Notes: a model not told the origin generated them from the sequence alone. Shown: positions 1-8,910, counted from the first letter of the stretch. The stretch is 48,794 bases of DNA from Nitrospirota bacterium (GCA_003252075.1 QKDO01000041.1:1-48794), one strand, 5' to 3'. Numbers and translations: made by a program.

Positions 1-36
1 GAGACGAAACACGGCTTCGAACAGGACCTTCCTCCG

Positions 37-777
37 GTGAAGCAGACCAGGGATGCATCCCCGAAGCAAGCGGCACAACACGACAGGGATAGCTTCATCC
101 AGGAGATATTTGCAGCTATAGCATCGGATATCGATTTCCTGAGTTCATTTTTCAGCTTCGGCCTTGACCAGAGGTGGCGGAAACGGCTCGTTGCGCTCCT
201 GGACCTTAAAGGGGATGAGCAGGTCCTGGACGTATGTACTGGCACCGGGAAATTGGCGTTTCTGCTGTCAGGAAAGGTCGGGGAAGGCGGATCGGTCCTG
301 GGTGTCGATTTCAGCAGGGAAATGCTTCACGAAGCAGGCAGGAAGCTTGGCCCCCGGACATCCAGTGTCAGGTTTGCCTATTCCGATGCGAAAGATCTGG
401 ACTTTCCGGAAGAATCTTTCCATGCCGTCACCGTATCCTTCGGCATGAGAAATATTCCGGATACTGCAGCTGCCCTCCGACAGGCCCGGCGGGTACTGAA
501 GCCAGGCGGAAGGTTCTGCTGTCTGGAACTTACCCCTCCGACAAACCGCTGGGTCAAACCGCTCTATAGGGTATATTGTTTCAGGATCATGCCGCTTATC
601 GCGATGAAGGTCCTCAAGACAGCGGTTCCATACAATTACCTGCCCAGGTCGATTAAGGCATTCCCTTCTTCCGGCGAGTTTAAGCGCACTCTTGAGGACT
701 GCGGCTTCACGGATGTGACCGTGCATCCGCTGACCCTCGGCATTGCCACCATCTTTGCGGCCCGGAAGGCACAGTGA
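37..777 (+). CDS. ubiE: UbiE/MenG-family quinone C-methyltransferase
   Basis: SAM-dependent methyltransferase of the UbiE/COQ5/MenG family, which methylates the quinone ring late in menaquinone or ubiquinone synthesis. The protein has the family N-terminus (SFGLDQRWR, around residues 41-49), SAM-binding motif I (VLDVCTGTGKLAF) and the family signature FGMRNIPD followed by RVLKPGGRF. The 246-aa length is normal. The start is a GTG with an AGGA about 11 nt upstream; the frame is open to the window edge, so an earlier start cannot be excluded. The next gene is a UbiB-like protein only 7 nt downstream, which supports a role in quinone metabolism. Whether the substrate is menaquinone or another quinone cannot be told from sequence alone. 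Confidence 0.8.
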   Translation: MKQTRDASPKQAAQHDRDSFIQEIFAAIASDIDFLSSFFSFGLDQRWRKRLVALLDLKGDEQVLDVCTGTGKLAFLLSGKVGEGGSVLGVDFSREMLHEAGRKLGPRTSSVRFAYSDAKDLDFPEESFHAVTVSFGMRNIPDTAAALRQARRVLKPGGRFCCLELTPPTNRWVKPLYRVYCFRIMPLIAMKVLKTAVPYNYLPRSIKAFPSSGEFKRTLEDCGFTDVTVHPLTLGIATIFAARKAQ

Positions 778-784
778 GATACGC

Positions 785-2443
785 GTGAATAGGCAGCATA
801 CCGGTTCTCCGCCGGGTAACCGCATGGCAGGGTTCCGCTACAGGAGACGGTTCCTGAAGGGGTTATTCATAGCCCTGAGAATCCTGATCTCCTACAGGAT
901 CTTCAGGGCCGCCAACATTTTTCTTCCGCATGAAAGCGCGGAGGTGCGCCTCAGTGCGCTCCACAGAAGGAATGCTGCGCTCATACGGGAAAAGGCCCTG
1001 GAGATGAAAGGCGTGATGATCAAGGTCGGCCAGTTCCTGAGCTCGCGGAAGGACTTCCTGCCGGACGAATTTATTGAAGGGCTTTCGCAGTTGCAGGACC
1101 AGGTCCCACCCCATGCTTTTGCCGAAATCAAGCAGCGGATAATCGATGAGCTCGGCTCCGCCCCTGAGGAGATCTTCTCCGAGTTCGAGAAAGAACCGAT
1201 AGCTGCTGCGTCGCTGGGCCAAGTGCATAGGGCCGTGTTGAAGGACGGTCGGGAGGCGGCAGTCAAGGTGCAGTATCCTGGCATAGAAGAGATCATCGAG
1301 ACGGACATCAGGATGTTCCGGGTACTCATAGGGATCCTGCGCGGCAGGATGGGCTGGATCAACCTGCGGGTGCTCCACGAGGAGTTCTCTAAGATCATAC
1401 GCGCAGAACTGGATTACGTCCAGGAGGGGAGGAATGCCGAACGGTTCAGGCTGCAGTTCAGCGCAGACGAGCGTGTCGCCATTCCCCGGGTCTACTGGGA
1501 TTTTTCCCGTGGAAAGGTGCTTACCCTCGAGTTTGTCGGAGGGATCAAGATAACGGAATGCAGCGTAATCAAGGCATCAGGTATGGACTGCCGGACGCTG
1601 GTCAGCCTTCTGGTGGAAACCTATGCAAAGATGATCTTTGTCCATGGTTTTTTCCACTGCGATCCCCATCCCGGCAACATTTTTGTGCGTGAGGGGCCGA
1701 CCGTTGTTTTTGTCGATTTCGGGATGATGCAGCAGATAACCGACGCTACGAGGAGAAACCTGCGGCGGTATGCCAATGCCGTTGTCGAGAACGATGCTGC
1801 CGGCATCGTCGAAGCGCTCGAAAAGATGGGGTTCCTGATAGAAGGCGCCGACTATGAGGCCATTGTCGCTGTTACCCAGGATCTCATCGACAAATACCGG
1901 TACATGACGCCGGAACAGCTGAAGGCCCTGACGGTAGACGACATCGGCGAGGAGATCGACAACATACGAACGGTCATCAATAATTTTCAGGTGCCCAACT
2001 ACTTCATTCTTCTCGTGAGGACGATCGGCATGCTGAACGGCATGGCATACCGTCTGAACCCTGATGTGAACATCATCGAGATCGCCAAGCCCTATGTCAA
2101 AGAATTTTTCCGGGGCGGCGAGCAAGAGGGAATAAACCAGACCCTTGTATCCCTGAGAAACAAGCTGCTGGAACTGGCCGATATCCCGTCCCAGGCACAT
2201 GCATTCCTCCGGAAGGCCAACAGGGGAGACCTCTCTTTCAGAATCGGCAAAGCCGACATGCAGGGGTTGGCAAACCGGCTCACATCACTGTCGGACGCGC
2301 TGCTCCTGGTGATTCTAACAGTGAACGCATCCACGGCCGCGCTCTTCTTTGCATTTCTGGGGAACCAGGCGGCATCGGTCGTTGCAGCCGGCTCTGCTGT
2401 GCTGCTCAGTCTCATCTCGGTCTTTCGGCTGCTGAAGAGGTAG
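785..2443 (+). CDS. ubiB: UbiB/ABC1 atypical kinase-like protein
   Basis: Member of the UbiB/ADCK (ABC1) family of atypical protein kinase-like ATPases, needed for quinone synthesis in bacteria and mitochondria. Visible motifs: the KxGQ motif (KVGQ, residues 80-83 from the chosen start), the alanine-rich nucleotide loop (AAASLGQVHRA), VKVQYPG, the catalytic-loop-like HCDPHPGNIF, and VDFGMM in place of DFG. Two C-terminal transmembrane segments (LLLVILTVNASTAALFF and the following hydrophobic stretch) match the usual membrane anchor. I chose the GTG at 785 because it lies just after the ubiE stop; the in-frame ATG at 824 is a plausible alternative, and a longer frame from 743 would overlap ubiE. 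Probably co-transcribed with ubiE. Confidence 0.85.
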   Translation: MNRQHTGSPPGNRMAGFRYRRRFLKGLFIALRILISYRIFRAANIFLPHESAEVRLSALHRRNAALIREKALEMKGVMIKVGQFLSSRKDFLPDEFIEGLSQLQDQVPPHAFAEIKQRIIDELGSAPEEIFSEFEKEPIAAASLGQVHRAVLKDGREAAVKVQYPGIEEIIETDIRMFRVLIGILRGRMGWINLRVLHEEFSKIIRAELDYVQEGRNAERFRLQFSADERVAIPRVYWDFSRGKVLTLEFVGGIKITECSVIKASGMDCRTLVSLLVETYAKMIFVHGFFHCDPHPGNIFVREGPTVVFVDFGMMQQITDATRRNLRRYANAVVENDAAGIVEALEKMGFLIEGADYEAIVAVTQDLIDKYRYMTPEQLKALTVDDIGEEIDNIRTVINNFQVPNYFILLVRTIGMLNGMAYRLNPDVNIIEIAKPYVKEFFRGGEQEGINQTLVSLRNKLLELADIPSQAHAFLRKANRGDLSFRIGKADMQGLANRLTSLSDALLLVILTVNASTAALFFAFLGNQAASVVAAGSAVLLSLISVFRLLKR

Positions 2444-2487
2444 TGAGCAGCCGTGGGCGGACGGTCCGTTATAACGGATGCCGGCGC

Positions 2488-3378
2488 TCAGTTGACCATG
2501 CGGTATATCATGAAGAGGGCCAGAGGATCGAGGTGCCTGATCGCAGCCCGGTACAGGGGGATGCTCGCACAGCCGCAGAGACTGCAATCAGCAGCATGTC
2601 CATACGTGCAGGGCTTCGGCGTTCCGTCGGCGTTGTAGCAATTGCACACCTTGGTGACCGGGCATTTTTCGATGCTGTTCCACGCTGAGAATTCACCGTC
2701 CTGCCGGAACTGATTCGCCATCGTGGCGGTCAGGCCCATGATCCGCCAGTACTTTTTTCGCAGTCCCAGCAGTTCGTCCAGGATACGGCCGCGTTCGCCC
2801 ACAGGGATGGAGAGACTGTCCTCCGTGCTGTTCTTATGGGGCGTGTAGAAACTGAAGCCGACCCCTTTGATCGGCAGCGCGCTTAACTCTTCCAGAAACG
2901 CTTCGAGGTTGTTCCGATTCTGCCGGGTAATCGTCGTATGGACAACCGGTTTGCGCGGGGCTTTTTTGAGGTTGCTCACTGCAGCATCGTAGGCCCCGTT
3001 CCCCCGTATGCTGTCGTGGATCTCCCGTGTCCCGTCGAGGGAAAGGATCCACTGGGCGTCAATGGAGGAAAAGCCCTGCGTGCCGTTGGTGAAGATGAGA
3101 GGGTGGTCAAAAATTTTTGCGGCTGCTGCGCACATTGCGGGGCGCATCATCGGCTCTCCGCCGTAGATGATCGCTGCGGCCATTCCCTGCGCACGCAGGC
3201 CTTTCATGAAGGAGACCATCGCATGGTCATCAAGTTCTGGCGGACGCTCCTCCTTCCACCAGTAGCAATGAGAACATTTCAGGTTGCAGCTGTTCGTTAT
3301 GTCGATGGCGGCGGTGGTCTTCGTGCCGGTACATGCCCAGGTATAGAGGAGCCGTGCCTTTTTGTAGAGCTTCATCAT
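2488..3378 (-). CDS. radical SAM protein
   Basis: Radical SAM enzyme of unknown substrate. The [4Fe-4S]-binding CxxxCxxC is present as CNLKCSHC (Cys31, Cys35, Cys38), followed by YGGEP (the GGE-like SAM-binding motif) and FTNGT. The C-terminal third is Cys-rich (CPVTKVCNC, then CTYGHAADCSLCGC), suggesting an auxiliary cluster of SPASM/twitch type, although the spacing is not classical SPASM. 296 aa. The ATG overlaps the stop of the upstream gene (3375-4055) by 4 nt, so the two form a translationally coupled pair. It converges on ubiB. The substrate is unknown; a role in peptide or cofactor modification would be a guess. Confidence 0.8.
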   Translation of the reverse strand: MMKLYKKARLLYTWACTGTKTTAAIDITNSCNLKCSHCYWWKEERPPELDDHAMVSFMKGLRAQGMAAAIIYGGEPMMRPAMCAAAAKIFDHPLIFTNGTQGFSSIDAQWILSLDGTREIHDSIRGNGAYDAAVSNLKKAPRKPVVHTTITRQNRNNLEAFLEELSALPIKGVGFSFYTPHKNSTEDSLSIPVGERGRILDELLGLRKKYWRIMGLTATMANQFRQDGEFSAWNSIEKCPVTKVCNCYNADGTPKPCTYGHAADCSLCGCASIPLYRAAIRHLDPLALFMIYRMVN

Positions 3379-4055
3379 GAAGGTGCCAACTGCGATGCGC
3401 CTGGGTCGATGCCTGACGAACCGTTATGTTCGAATACACTGCGCGCATAAGCACAGGAAACCTCCCTGGCGGTCCTTTCCATGGCAGCGAAGATTTTCTC
3501 TGTGAAAAGGTCTTTCATTCTGCCCGACGGGCCGGGGAAGGTAATGGCGTTGCCCAGGAGCCTGGTCTCGACATTGTACAGATGAAGGATCTCATGGAGA
3601 AGGCGCCTGTAGTGCTCTTCCGTGTAGGTGCGTTGTGCAACAGCAGCGAACGGCGACGCATCATACCAGTTGCCGAGCAGGTCGAAGACCATGGCAATGA
3701 AAGAGAGCATTCTGTTCTTTCGTATCTCTGCGAGAGCGTCGTACCTGACCTCCAGGGAAAAAAGGGGATTTGACAATGATCTCAGGAATGCGCTGTCAAT
3801 CTCTTTTGTTATCTCAAAAAGTCCGTCCAGGTCGATCTCCGACCGGTCATGTCCCTTTTCAAATTCACCCGCAGCGTGTTCTATGAACAACCGGTCCTTC
3901 TCGATCTCCTTGAGAACATTGGCGTCGAAGAAACGCTGAAAGGGGGCGAGGACGAGCTTGAACGGAAGGGGTATATCAAGGCGCGCGACACACTGCCTGC
4001 TGAATGACAGCATCATCTCCCTGTCCATATCGCATAGTATGTCGATCCTGCTCAC
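3375..4055 (-). CDS. hypothetical helical protein paired with radical SAM gene
   Basis: A 226-aa predicted soluble, mostly helical protein with no signal peptide or transmembrane segment. I do not recognise the family. It contains an HEILHLYNVETRLLGN segment in the second half and Arg/Glu-rich helices throughout. Its stop overlaps the start of the radical SAM gene in an ATGA-type junction, which implies translational coupling and a shared job, for example as a partner or substrate carrier of the radical SAM enzyme (inference). The real start may be this ATG; no strong competing start is visible. Confidence 0.6.
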   Translation of the reverse strand: MSRIDILCDMDREMMLSFSRQCVARLDIPLPFKLVLAPFQRFFDANVLKEIEKDRLFIEHAAGEFEKGHDRSEIDLDGLFEITKEIDSAFLRSLSNPLFSLEVRYDALAEIRKNRMLSFIAMVFDLLGNWYDASPFAAVAQRTYTEEHYRRLLHEILHLYNVETRLLGNAITFPGPSGRMKDLFTEKIFAAMERTAREVSCAYARSVFEHNGSSGIDPGASQLAPS

Positions 4056-4222
4056 GCTTCACCTTCAGCTGATTTTAGCTCAATTATAGCAGGCCGGAAG
4101 GAAGGTGAATACCAAAAAGCACCATGCAGGCCTCTATGGTTTCAGCTGTTCAGAAGGGGTTTTTCCACGGTACCGGAACAGGTGGTCGGCATGCTGCATC
4201 GGTGTGCCTGCAGGGGAAAAGA

Positions 4223-4704
4223 TCAGGGCAGGAAAAGGGAATCCCACGGCGGCGAGTTGCTGCGGTATGTCTTCCCGCGTATCGAATACCTGCCGGCCAT
4301 GAGGCCATAGGCAATATGAAAATGCTGGTACTGACATACCGTGGCGATGAGTCGGTGGTCCTGCACGGGGGAAAGCAAGGCCGTATCCGTTCCCCGGTAA
4401 CCTCTGCCGCTGTGAGTACCCTTGTCTCTGAAGACCGCTGGTACCCCGTGTCCACACGAAGTTTCACTGGCCGCTGAAAAAAAGTCATACCTGCCCTGTC
4501 CCTACGCATATATGCTTCTCTATCGCCAGACGCATGCACGCCGCTCATCCCCACGACAGCGGCTTTCCTGCCGCTGGCAATAATGATCTTTCCGACAAGC
4601 GGCGCGACTTCATCATCCGCAGTGGGGACGTCAGCTAGTGCAGCGGGATAAACAAAGAGCGACAGAGAAAGAAAGGCGATCATGACGTAAAAGATTCGCG
4701 TCAT
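4223..4704 (-). pseudogene. frameshifted remnant of a secreted protein gene
   Basis: The first 100 or so codons encode a clear signal peptide (MTRIFYVMIAFLSLSLF, cleavage near ALA-DV) followed by a segment (VGKIIIASGRKAAVV, then GD and VKLRVDTG) that loosely resembles a FecR-type domain. After about position 4440 the original frame becomes proline/arginine/cysteine-rich and unnatural. The more protein-like reading moves to another frame (DTALLSPVQDHRLIATV, then HIAYGLMAGRYSIRGK) and stops at 4223. At least one frameshift is therefore needed to read the whole gene. Identity is unknown; the FecR resemblance is weak. Confidence 0.4.
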
Positions 4705-4901
4705 GCTCCATTATATCCTGCAGTGAAGAGGATCAGCTTCTCTTTTTCCGGCAGAGAACCGGTTGAGCAGCTGACAGGTTCCCGGCATCCCCCGGGAAAG
4801 GCAGGGTATCGGAGATGCGCACGAACAGATTTTGTCTGCCGACCCCGTCATGGGGATGTCAGGAGGGATTTCGGGGACAGTGCAGCGCTTCCATGAAGGA
4901 A

Positions 4902-5774
4902 CTAGCTCTTGCGCTTGAGCACTTTCTGTTCGAGCATCAGCTTGTCGGCCCGGGTCAGCAGCGTGTCGAGAGATCCGCTCCCCTCCGGGGTGAAGCCCGT
5001 TATGCCGAAGCTCAGGGAAAGCGCATGTCCACGCAAATTGGATTTGTTGAGATTGTGAACGTTCTTCTGCAGACGGGCCGAGATGCTTTCTAGGCTGTTT
5101 TCATCAGACCCGATCGTGATGACGACGAATTCGTCGCCGCCGATACGAGCGATTATATCAGAATCCCTGAATGTTGTCCGCAGCAGATGGGCAGTATCTG
5201 TTAACGCGATATCCCCTTCCTGGTGTCCCAGCCGGCTGTTGATCTCCTTCATGTTGTCGATATCAACATATATCATAAAGATCTCCTGGTCATTGCGGCG
5301 TGCTAATTTCAGCTGCTGCTCGGCCAGATTAAAAAATCCTCTTCTATTGAGCAGCCCGGTTAGTTCATCCGTGATCGCCATCACGCGCAGCTTCTCCTGC
5401 TGCCAGACGTGTTTGATCCGCATCAGGAGTTCAGCCGCGGTAAACGGCTTTTTGATGAAATCCGATGCGCCCGACTCGATTGCCTTGTCATATGTAAACT
5501 CATCAATAAATCCGGTCATGATGATGACCGGCATGGACGGGTTAAGTTTTTTTGCCAGCTCCGTAAGTTCCAGGCCCCCGAGGCCCGGCATGACGATGTC
5601 CGTGATCATGATGTCAAACGATCTGGTGTTGAGCATGGCAATGGCAGCATCGCCGCTCGCCGCTTTGCTGCACTGGTACCCCTCCAGTGACAAGGTCTCA
5701 TGGAGAATCTCCCGGATGGACGTCTCATCGTCAACAATAAGGACAGTTATTGCTCTGTTCATGCTGTCATGCAT
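4902..5774 (-). CDS. response regulator with GGDEF diguanylate cyclase output
   Basis: Two-domain signalling protein: an N-terminal receiver domain (acidic pair D15/D16, phospho-acceptor D59 in ITDIVMPG, conserved Thr in IIMTG, Lys in FIKKPF), then a GGDEF domain (about residues 130-288). The active-site motif is intact (GGDEF, residues 212-216), and an RxxD inhibitory site (RDSD, 203-206) sits five residues before it, as in product-inhibited diguanylate cyclases. It is expected to make c-di-GMP when phosphorylated. No sensor kinase gene is adjacent, so it is an orphan regulator. The start could also be the internal ATG four codons later. Confidence 0.92.
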   Translation of the reverse strand: MHDSMNRAITVLIVDDETSIREILHETLSLEGYQCSKAASGDAAIAMLNTRSFDIMITDIVMPGLGGLELTELAKKLNPSMPVIIMTGFIDEFTYDKAIESGASDFIKKPFTAAELLMRIKHVWQQEKLRVMAITDELTGLLNRRGFFNLAEQQLKLARRNDQEIFMIYVDIDNMKEINSRLGHQEGDIALTDTAHLLRTTFRDSDIIARIGGDEFVVITIGSDENSLESISARLQKNVHNLNKSNLRGHALSLSFGITGFTPEGSGSLDTLLTRADKLMLEQKVLKRKS

Positions 5775-6383
5775 GCCATGTCTTCCCCGTCGCAGCTGTT
5801 TTGACCTTCATCTTATTTTCCAGTATATCACGAGAACGGTAGGGATGAACCAATCTCTCTTCGAACCGGAGGGTGCCAGCCGGTTTGAGCAGTGGTTTCA
5901 TGAACAGGTCCATTAACTCGGGGGTACACCGTTCCTTTATGGTAGATGCACCACGGTACGATGATCTCAAACGCACCGAGATCCATGGGTGACGTCATGA
6001 TCAGGCGGATGACCGGTGCACGCAGGGCAATGATGGGCTGAACAGGCTACAGGTCATACACAACAGTATTGATTATCGTGAGGGCGAGAAGGTGCTCAAG
6101 ATGATTCACGGCGAATATCTGCCCTATACCGCCGCCGAGATCATGTCCGACAACATGGAACTTTCCTATGCCGAGACAGTCAACGAATTCCTGATGGAGT
6201 TCAGCATGAGCCTTGATCGCATACGAGACATCAAGCGGTTTGTCAGCATCGCCTCGACCCAGCAGCTCAACGGCAATCACGTCATAATGCGGCGTCAGGA
6301 TGGGGATTATCTTCCGGCCTGCGTAAGTTCCCATGAGCTCATGGTATCCTGTTTTGACATGAAGCGGCATGAAATCCCGGGAG
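5767..6383 (-). pseudogene. alpha/beta hydrolase pseudogene
   Basis: Remnant of a haloalkane dehalogenase/epoxide hydrolase-like alpha/beta hydrolase. Reading leftwards, the first frame gives PHYDVIAVELLGRGDADKP and a nucleophile-elbow-like motif (VVGHDLGGG). It then meets a TAG at 6047-6049 exactly where a Trp is usual (VVYDL-TAG-PVQP, probably a TGG to TAG change). The same frame continues beyond the TAG (ALRAPVIRLIMTSPMDLG, then WCIYHK). A frameshift near 5950 moves the reading to the frame that encodes RCTPELMDLFMKPLLKPAG and RSRDILE. The N-terminal oxyanion region is missing, replaced by the upstream gene, and the tail runs into the start of the REC-GGDEF gene. The damage makes it non-functional. 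Confidence 0.75.
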
Positions 6384-6794
6384 CTAAAACTCTTTGAAGA
6401 CCTTTGCCAGGGAATCGCCGGCCACATGCATCCTGAACTCGTTGAAATAGCCGAAGGGCGTCTGCATGACCGTGTACCCCGTGCGTTCGAGCCGTATCAC
6501 GACGTCGTCAAGCAGGAGTCGTGCAAAAGCGGGCGATGACTTGCTTGAGGAGAGATGGTTGAAGGAATGGAGCACGATGTTCCTTGTCTTGAACTTACCT
6601 GCCAGCCATTTCACGTTCTTCACGAACTTCTCACGGATGCTGTCGGGCCGCGATTCGTCCTCAGCCTCACTGTGGAAAAATATGACGACGGCATCATGCA
6701 TGGACTCCTCGATCTCTCTGTCAGGGGCGGTCTCAAGCGTCTTTGCAGCGGTCTTATACCACCATTCCTTCGTATAGAACATGAGGAGCTTCAC
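6384..6794 (-). CDS. free-standing threonyl-tRNA synthetase editing-domain protein
   Basis: 136 aa, resembling along its whole length the archaeal-type N-terminal editing domain of threonyl-tRNA synthetase (tRNA-Thr_ED family, D-aminoacyl-tRNA deacylase-like fold), which removes serine mischarged on tRNA-Thr. Recognisable blocks: an N-terminal MKLLMFYTKEWWY strand, a central VVIFFHSEAED strand, IVLHSFNHLSSSKSSP (the archaeal domain has a VVLYPYAHLSS-type block here) and the C-terminal TPFGYFNEF block. No synthetase domain follows, so it would act in trans. The GTG start directly follows the TAG of the Nif3-like gene, with no intergenic base. Function is inferred from family resemblance; the substrate could differ. 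Confidence 0.65.
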   Translation of the reverse strand: MKLLMFYTKEWWYKTAAKTLETAPDREIEESMHDAVVIFFHSEAEDESRPDSIREKFVKNVKWLAGKFKTRNIVLHSFNHLSSSKSSPAFARLLLDDVVIRLERTGYTVMQTPFGYFNEFRMHVAGDSLAKVFKEF

Positions 6795-7571
6795 CTAGAG
6801 GCCTGTCGGGTGGTCTATGAACTCTGTCCGGAGTCCAAACTTCCTCTGCAGCATTTCCCCTACCGCCCTGACGCCGAGGGTCTCGGTAGCATAATGACCG
6901 GCGAATACGAGGTTTACCTGCATCTCCTCCGCAAGGGTGAAGGCGCTGTGCGATGGTTCGCCGACAAGCAGCGTATCGATGCCGAGCCTTTCCGCATCGT
7001 AGATGGCAGACCATCCCCCTCCCGAAACAACCCCGATGTTCTTCACCTTCCTGCCAAAACCGATTGCCGTTGCCTTTGTGTCCAATGTCCTTTCCACAAG
7101 GCTGGCGAACTGCTTCAGGGAAAGTTCGTGGGCAAGTCTGCCCCAGTAGCCGATCCTTTTACCGTGGTATTCGCCGAACTCCCCCATCTTCCTTATCGAA
7201 AGGACCTTCAGAATCCTGCTATTGTTGCCATATGCGGGATGCCAGTCAAGCGGCAGGTGACAGGCGTACAGGGAGATTTCGGCATCAAGGAGGGTCTTGA
7301 TTCTTTTCTTCATGACACCGCGGATAGATCGGATTCCGCCCCAGATAAGGCCATGATGTACGATCAGGAGATCCATGCTCCGTTCTGCAGCCACACGAAA
7401 GACATAGTCGCAGGCATCAACGGCAATGCCGACCTTCTGTACGCTTCCTTTCCCCTCCACCTGCAGGCCGTTAGCACTTTCGTCCCCGGGGAATGCGGAG
7501 AGCTTCAGTTCTCCGTCAAGAAAGGATATGAGCTTCGTGAGAGAAAGGGGCTTCATGTGGGATTCATGCAT
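6795..7571 (-). CDS. Nif3-like dinuclear metal-centre protein
   Basis: NIF3/YbgI (DUF34) family protein, annotated in some databases as GTP cyclohydrolase I type 2-like; the cellular role is not settled. The metal ligands are visible: HHGLIW, CHLPLD, and the C-terminal GHYATE that supplies the last His and Glu. 258 aa is the short form without the inserted PII-like domain. It lies 25 nt downstream of the LapAB-like gene and abuts the editing-domain gene, so all three probably share one transcript. The start could also be the second Met, five codons in. Confidence 0.88.
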   Translation of the reverse strand: MHESHMKPLSLTKLISFLDGELKLSAFPGDESANGLQVEGKGSVQKVGIAVDACDYVFRVAAERSMDLLIVHHGLIWGGIRSIRGVMKKRIKTLLDAEISLYACHLPLDWHPAYGNNSRILKVLSIRKMGEFGEYHGKRIGYWGRLAHELSLKQFASLVERTLDTKATAIGFGRKVKNIGVVSGGGWSAIYDAERLGIDTLLVGEPSHSAFTLAEEMQVNLVFAGHYATETLGVRAVGEMLQRKFGLRTEFIDHPTGL

Positions 7572-7596
7572 TTTCGCGACTGATCACGGCACGTTC

Positions 7597-8910
7597 TTAC
7601 CTTTTGCAGGTGCCGTCAAGGTTGAACTGATAGGTCGACCAGTTCCTGCAGGCGGGGCAGCGTCCCGACCAGTCATCGGCCCGGTATCCGCAGCGGCTGC
7701 AGCAGTACGGGAGCCGGAAAGCGGTTTTGATATCGGCTGCCTTCTTGAATTCCACTACAGCCTTTTCGAGCTGCTGTTTCCTCAGGTTAAGGTTGCCCAC
7801 GAGCATGTGAAGCTCAGGGTATGATGTGCCGCCGGTATCTATGCCGGAAAGCATATCAAAGGCGTCATCTATCATCTCAAGCCGGTAGAAGAGCTTCCCC
7901 AGGAAGAACTTGGTGACCGGGTCGTTCGGACTGCGCGATATGCCGGCCCGGTATATACGGATCAGCCGGGACGGTTCACCTAAACTGATGAGCAGGTCCT
8001 CGAGGCGCGCCAGAACGATTTTGGAGGCTGTGCTCTCATAGCTTTTTTCCAGCACGTTGATTGCCTCTTCGCTTTCTCCCTTCTGAAGGAGCACCTCTGC
8101 GATCCCGAGCGTTGCAGGGATGAAATCCTTATCCGTCCTCAGGATGCTCTTGAAGGCCTTTTCCGCCTTTTCCAGCTGACTGTTCTCGATGCTGTGGCGG
8201 CCGTACTCATATTCGAATCCGACAAGGTTGTGCTGCTCGCGCTTCTTGTCCTTTTCCGAATGCTCGTGCTTCAGGATCGATTTCTGGAGGGAAACGACAT
8301 CGTCCCAACGGCCCTGTTTTTCGAGGATTTCCCGCTTCCGGTACATGGCAGTGAGGTTCGCGTCATCAAGGTCCAGGACCTCGTCGAGATACCGCAGAGC
8401 TTCCGACCATCTGCCCGCCTTCTCCATCAGCCGTTCGAGCGCAAAGAGCGTTTCACTCCGTTTTGGCTCCAGTTCCCGCGCACGCTGGTAATGGGAGTTT
8501 GCCTTCTGAAAATCATCATCGAGCGAGGCAATGTCGCCGAGGCGCAGGAGGGTGTCGATGTGATCAGGCTCTTCCCTGAGGATGTCTTCCAGGGCCTCAC
8601 GGGCGGCTTCTTCGTTCTTTGCGAGAAGGGCATTCAAGGCTTTTCCATAGAGTTCCTGGACTTTTATATCCTGCCGCTGTTTTTTTTGATATTGCCAGTT
8701 GTCGATGAATTTCTTGGTATCCCGGATGACGAAAAAGATGAAAGCGATGAAGGCACCGATTGCGATCGAAAACAGTATCAGTGCAAACTTCTGGATCTCG
8801 TATACCGGGCCAAAGGGAACAGCAACCGTGACCACACCGTGGTTGGCGAACGAAAAGAGAGAAAGCGCAAAAAGAAAGAGCACGAACAGGATGACCGATA
8901 ACTTGCCCAT
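7597..8910 (-). CDS. lapB: LapA-LapB-like fusion: two TM segments, TPRs and rubredoxin-type zinc ribbon
   Basis: 437-aa inner-membrane protein. Two N-terminal transmembrane segments (about residues 4-25 and 42-64) form a LapA/DUF1049-like hairpin. They are followed by a charged linker, about eight tetratricopeptide repeats, and a C-terminal zinc ribbon with CxxC pairs at 404-407 and 418-421 (CSRC and CPAC). In enterobacteria LapA (YciS) and LapB (YciM) are separate, adjacent proteins that organise LPS assembly and control LpxC turnover. Here both parts are in one chain. The start overlaps the stop of rlmH by 1 nt. The Kdo genes elsewhere in the window show that the cell makes LPS, which fits this role. 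Confidence 0.82.
   Translation of the reverse strand: MGKLSVILFVLFLFALSLFSFANHGVVTVAVPFGPVYEIQKFALILFSIAIGAFIAFIFFVIRDTKKFIDNWQYQKKQRQDIKVQELYGKALNALLAKNEEAAREALEDILREEPDHIDTLLRLGDIASLDDDFQKANSHYQRARELEPKRSETLFALERLMEKAGRWSEALRYLDEVLDLDDANLTAMYRKREILEKQGRWDDVVSLQKSILKHEHSEKDKKREQHNLVGFEYEYGRHSIENSQLEKAEKAFKSILRTDKDFIPATLGIAEVLLQKGESEEAINVLEKSYESTASKIVLARLEDLLISLGEPSRLIRIYRAGISRSPNDPVTKFFLGKLFYRLEMIDDAFDMLSGIDTGGTSYPELHMLVGNLNLRKQQLEKAVVEFKKAADIKTAFRLPYCCSRCGYRADDWSGRCPACRNWSTYQFNLDGTCKR

Noticed and set aside
5767-5976. 69-aa minus-strand ORF as an independent gene
   Set aside because: Its sequence is the C-terminal part of the broken alpha/beta hydrolase in a shifted frame.
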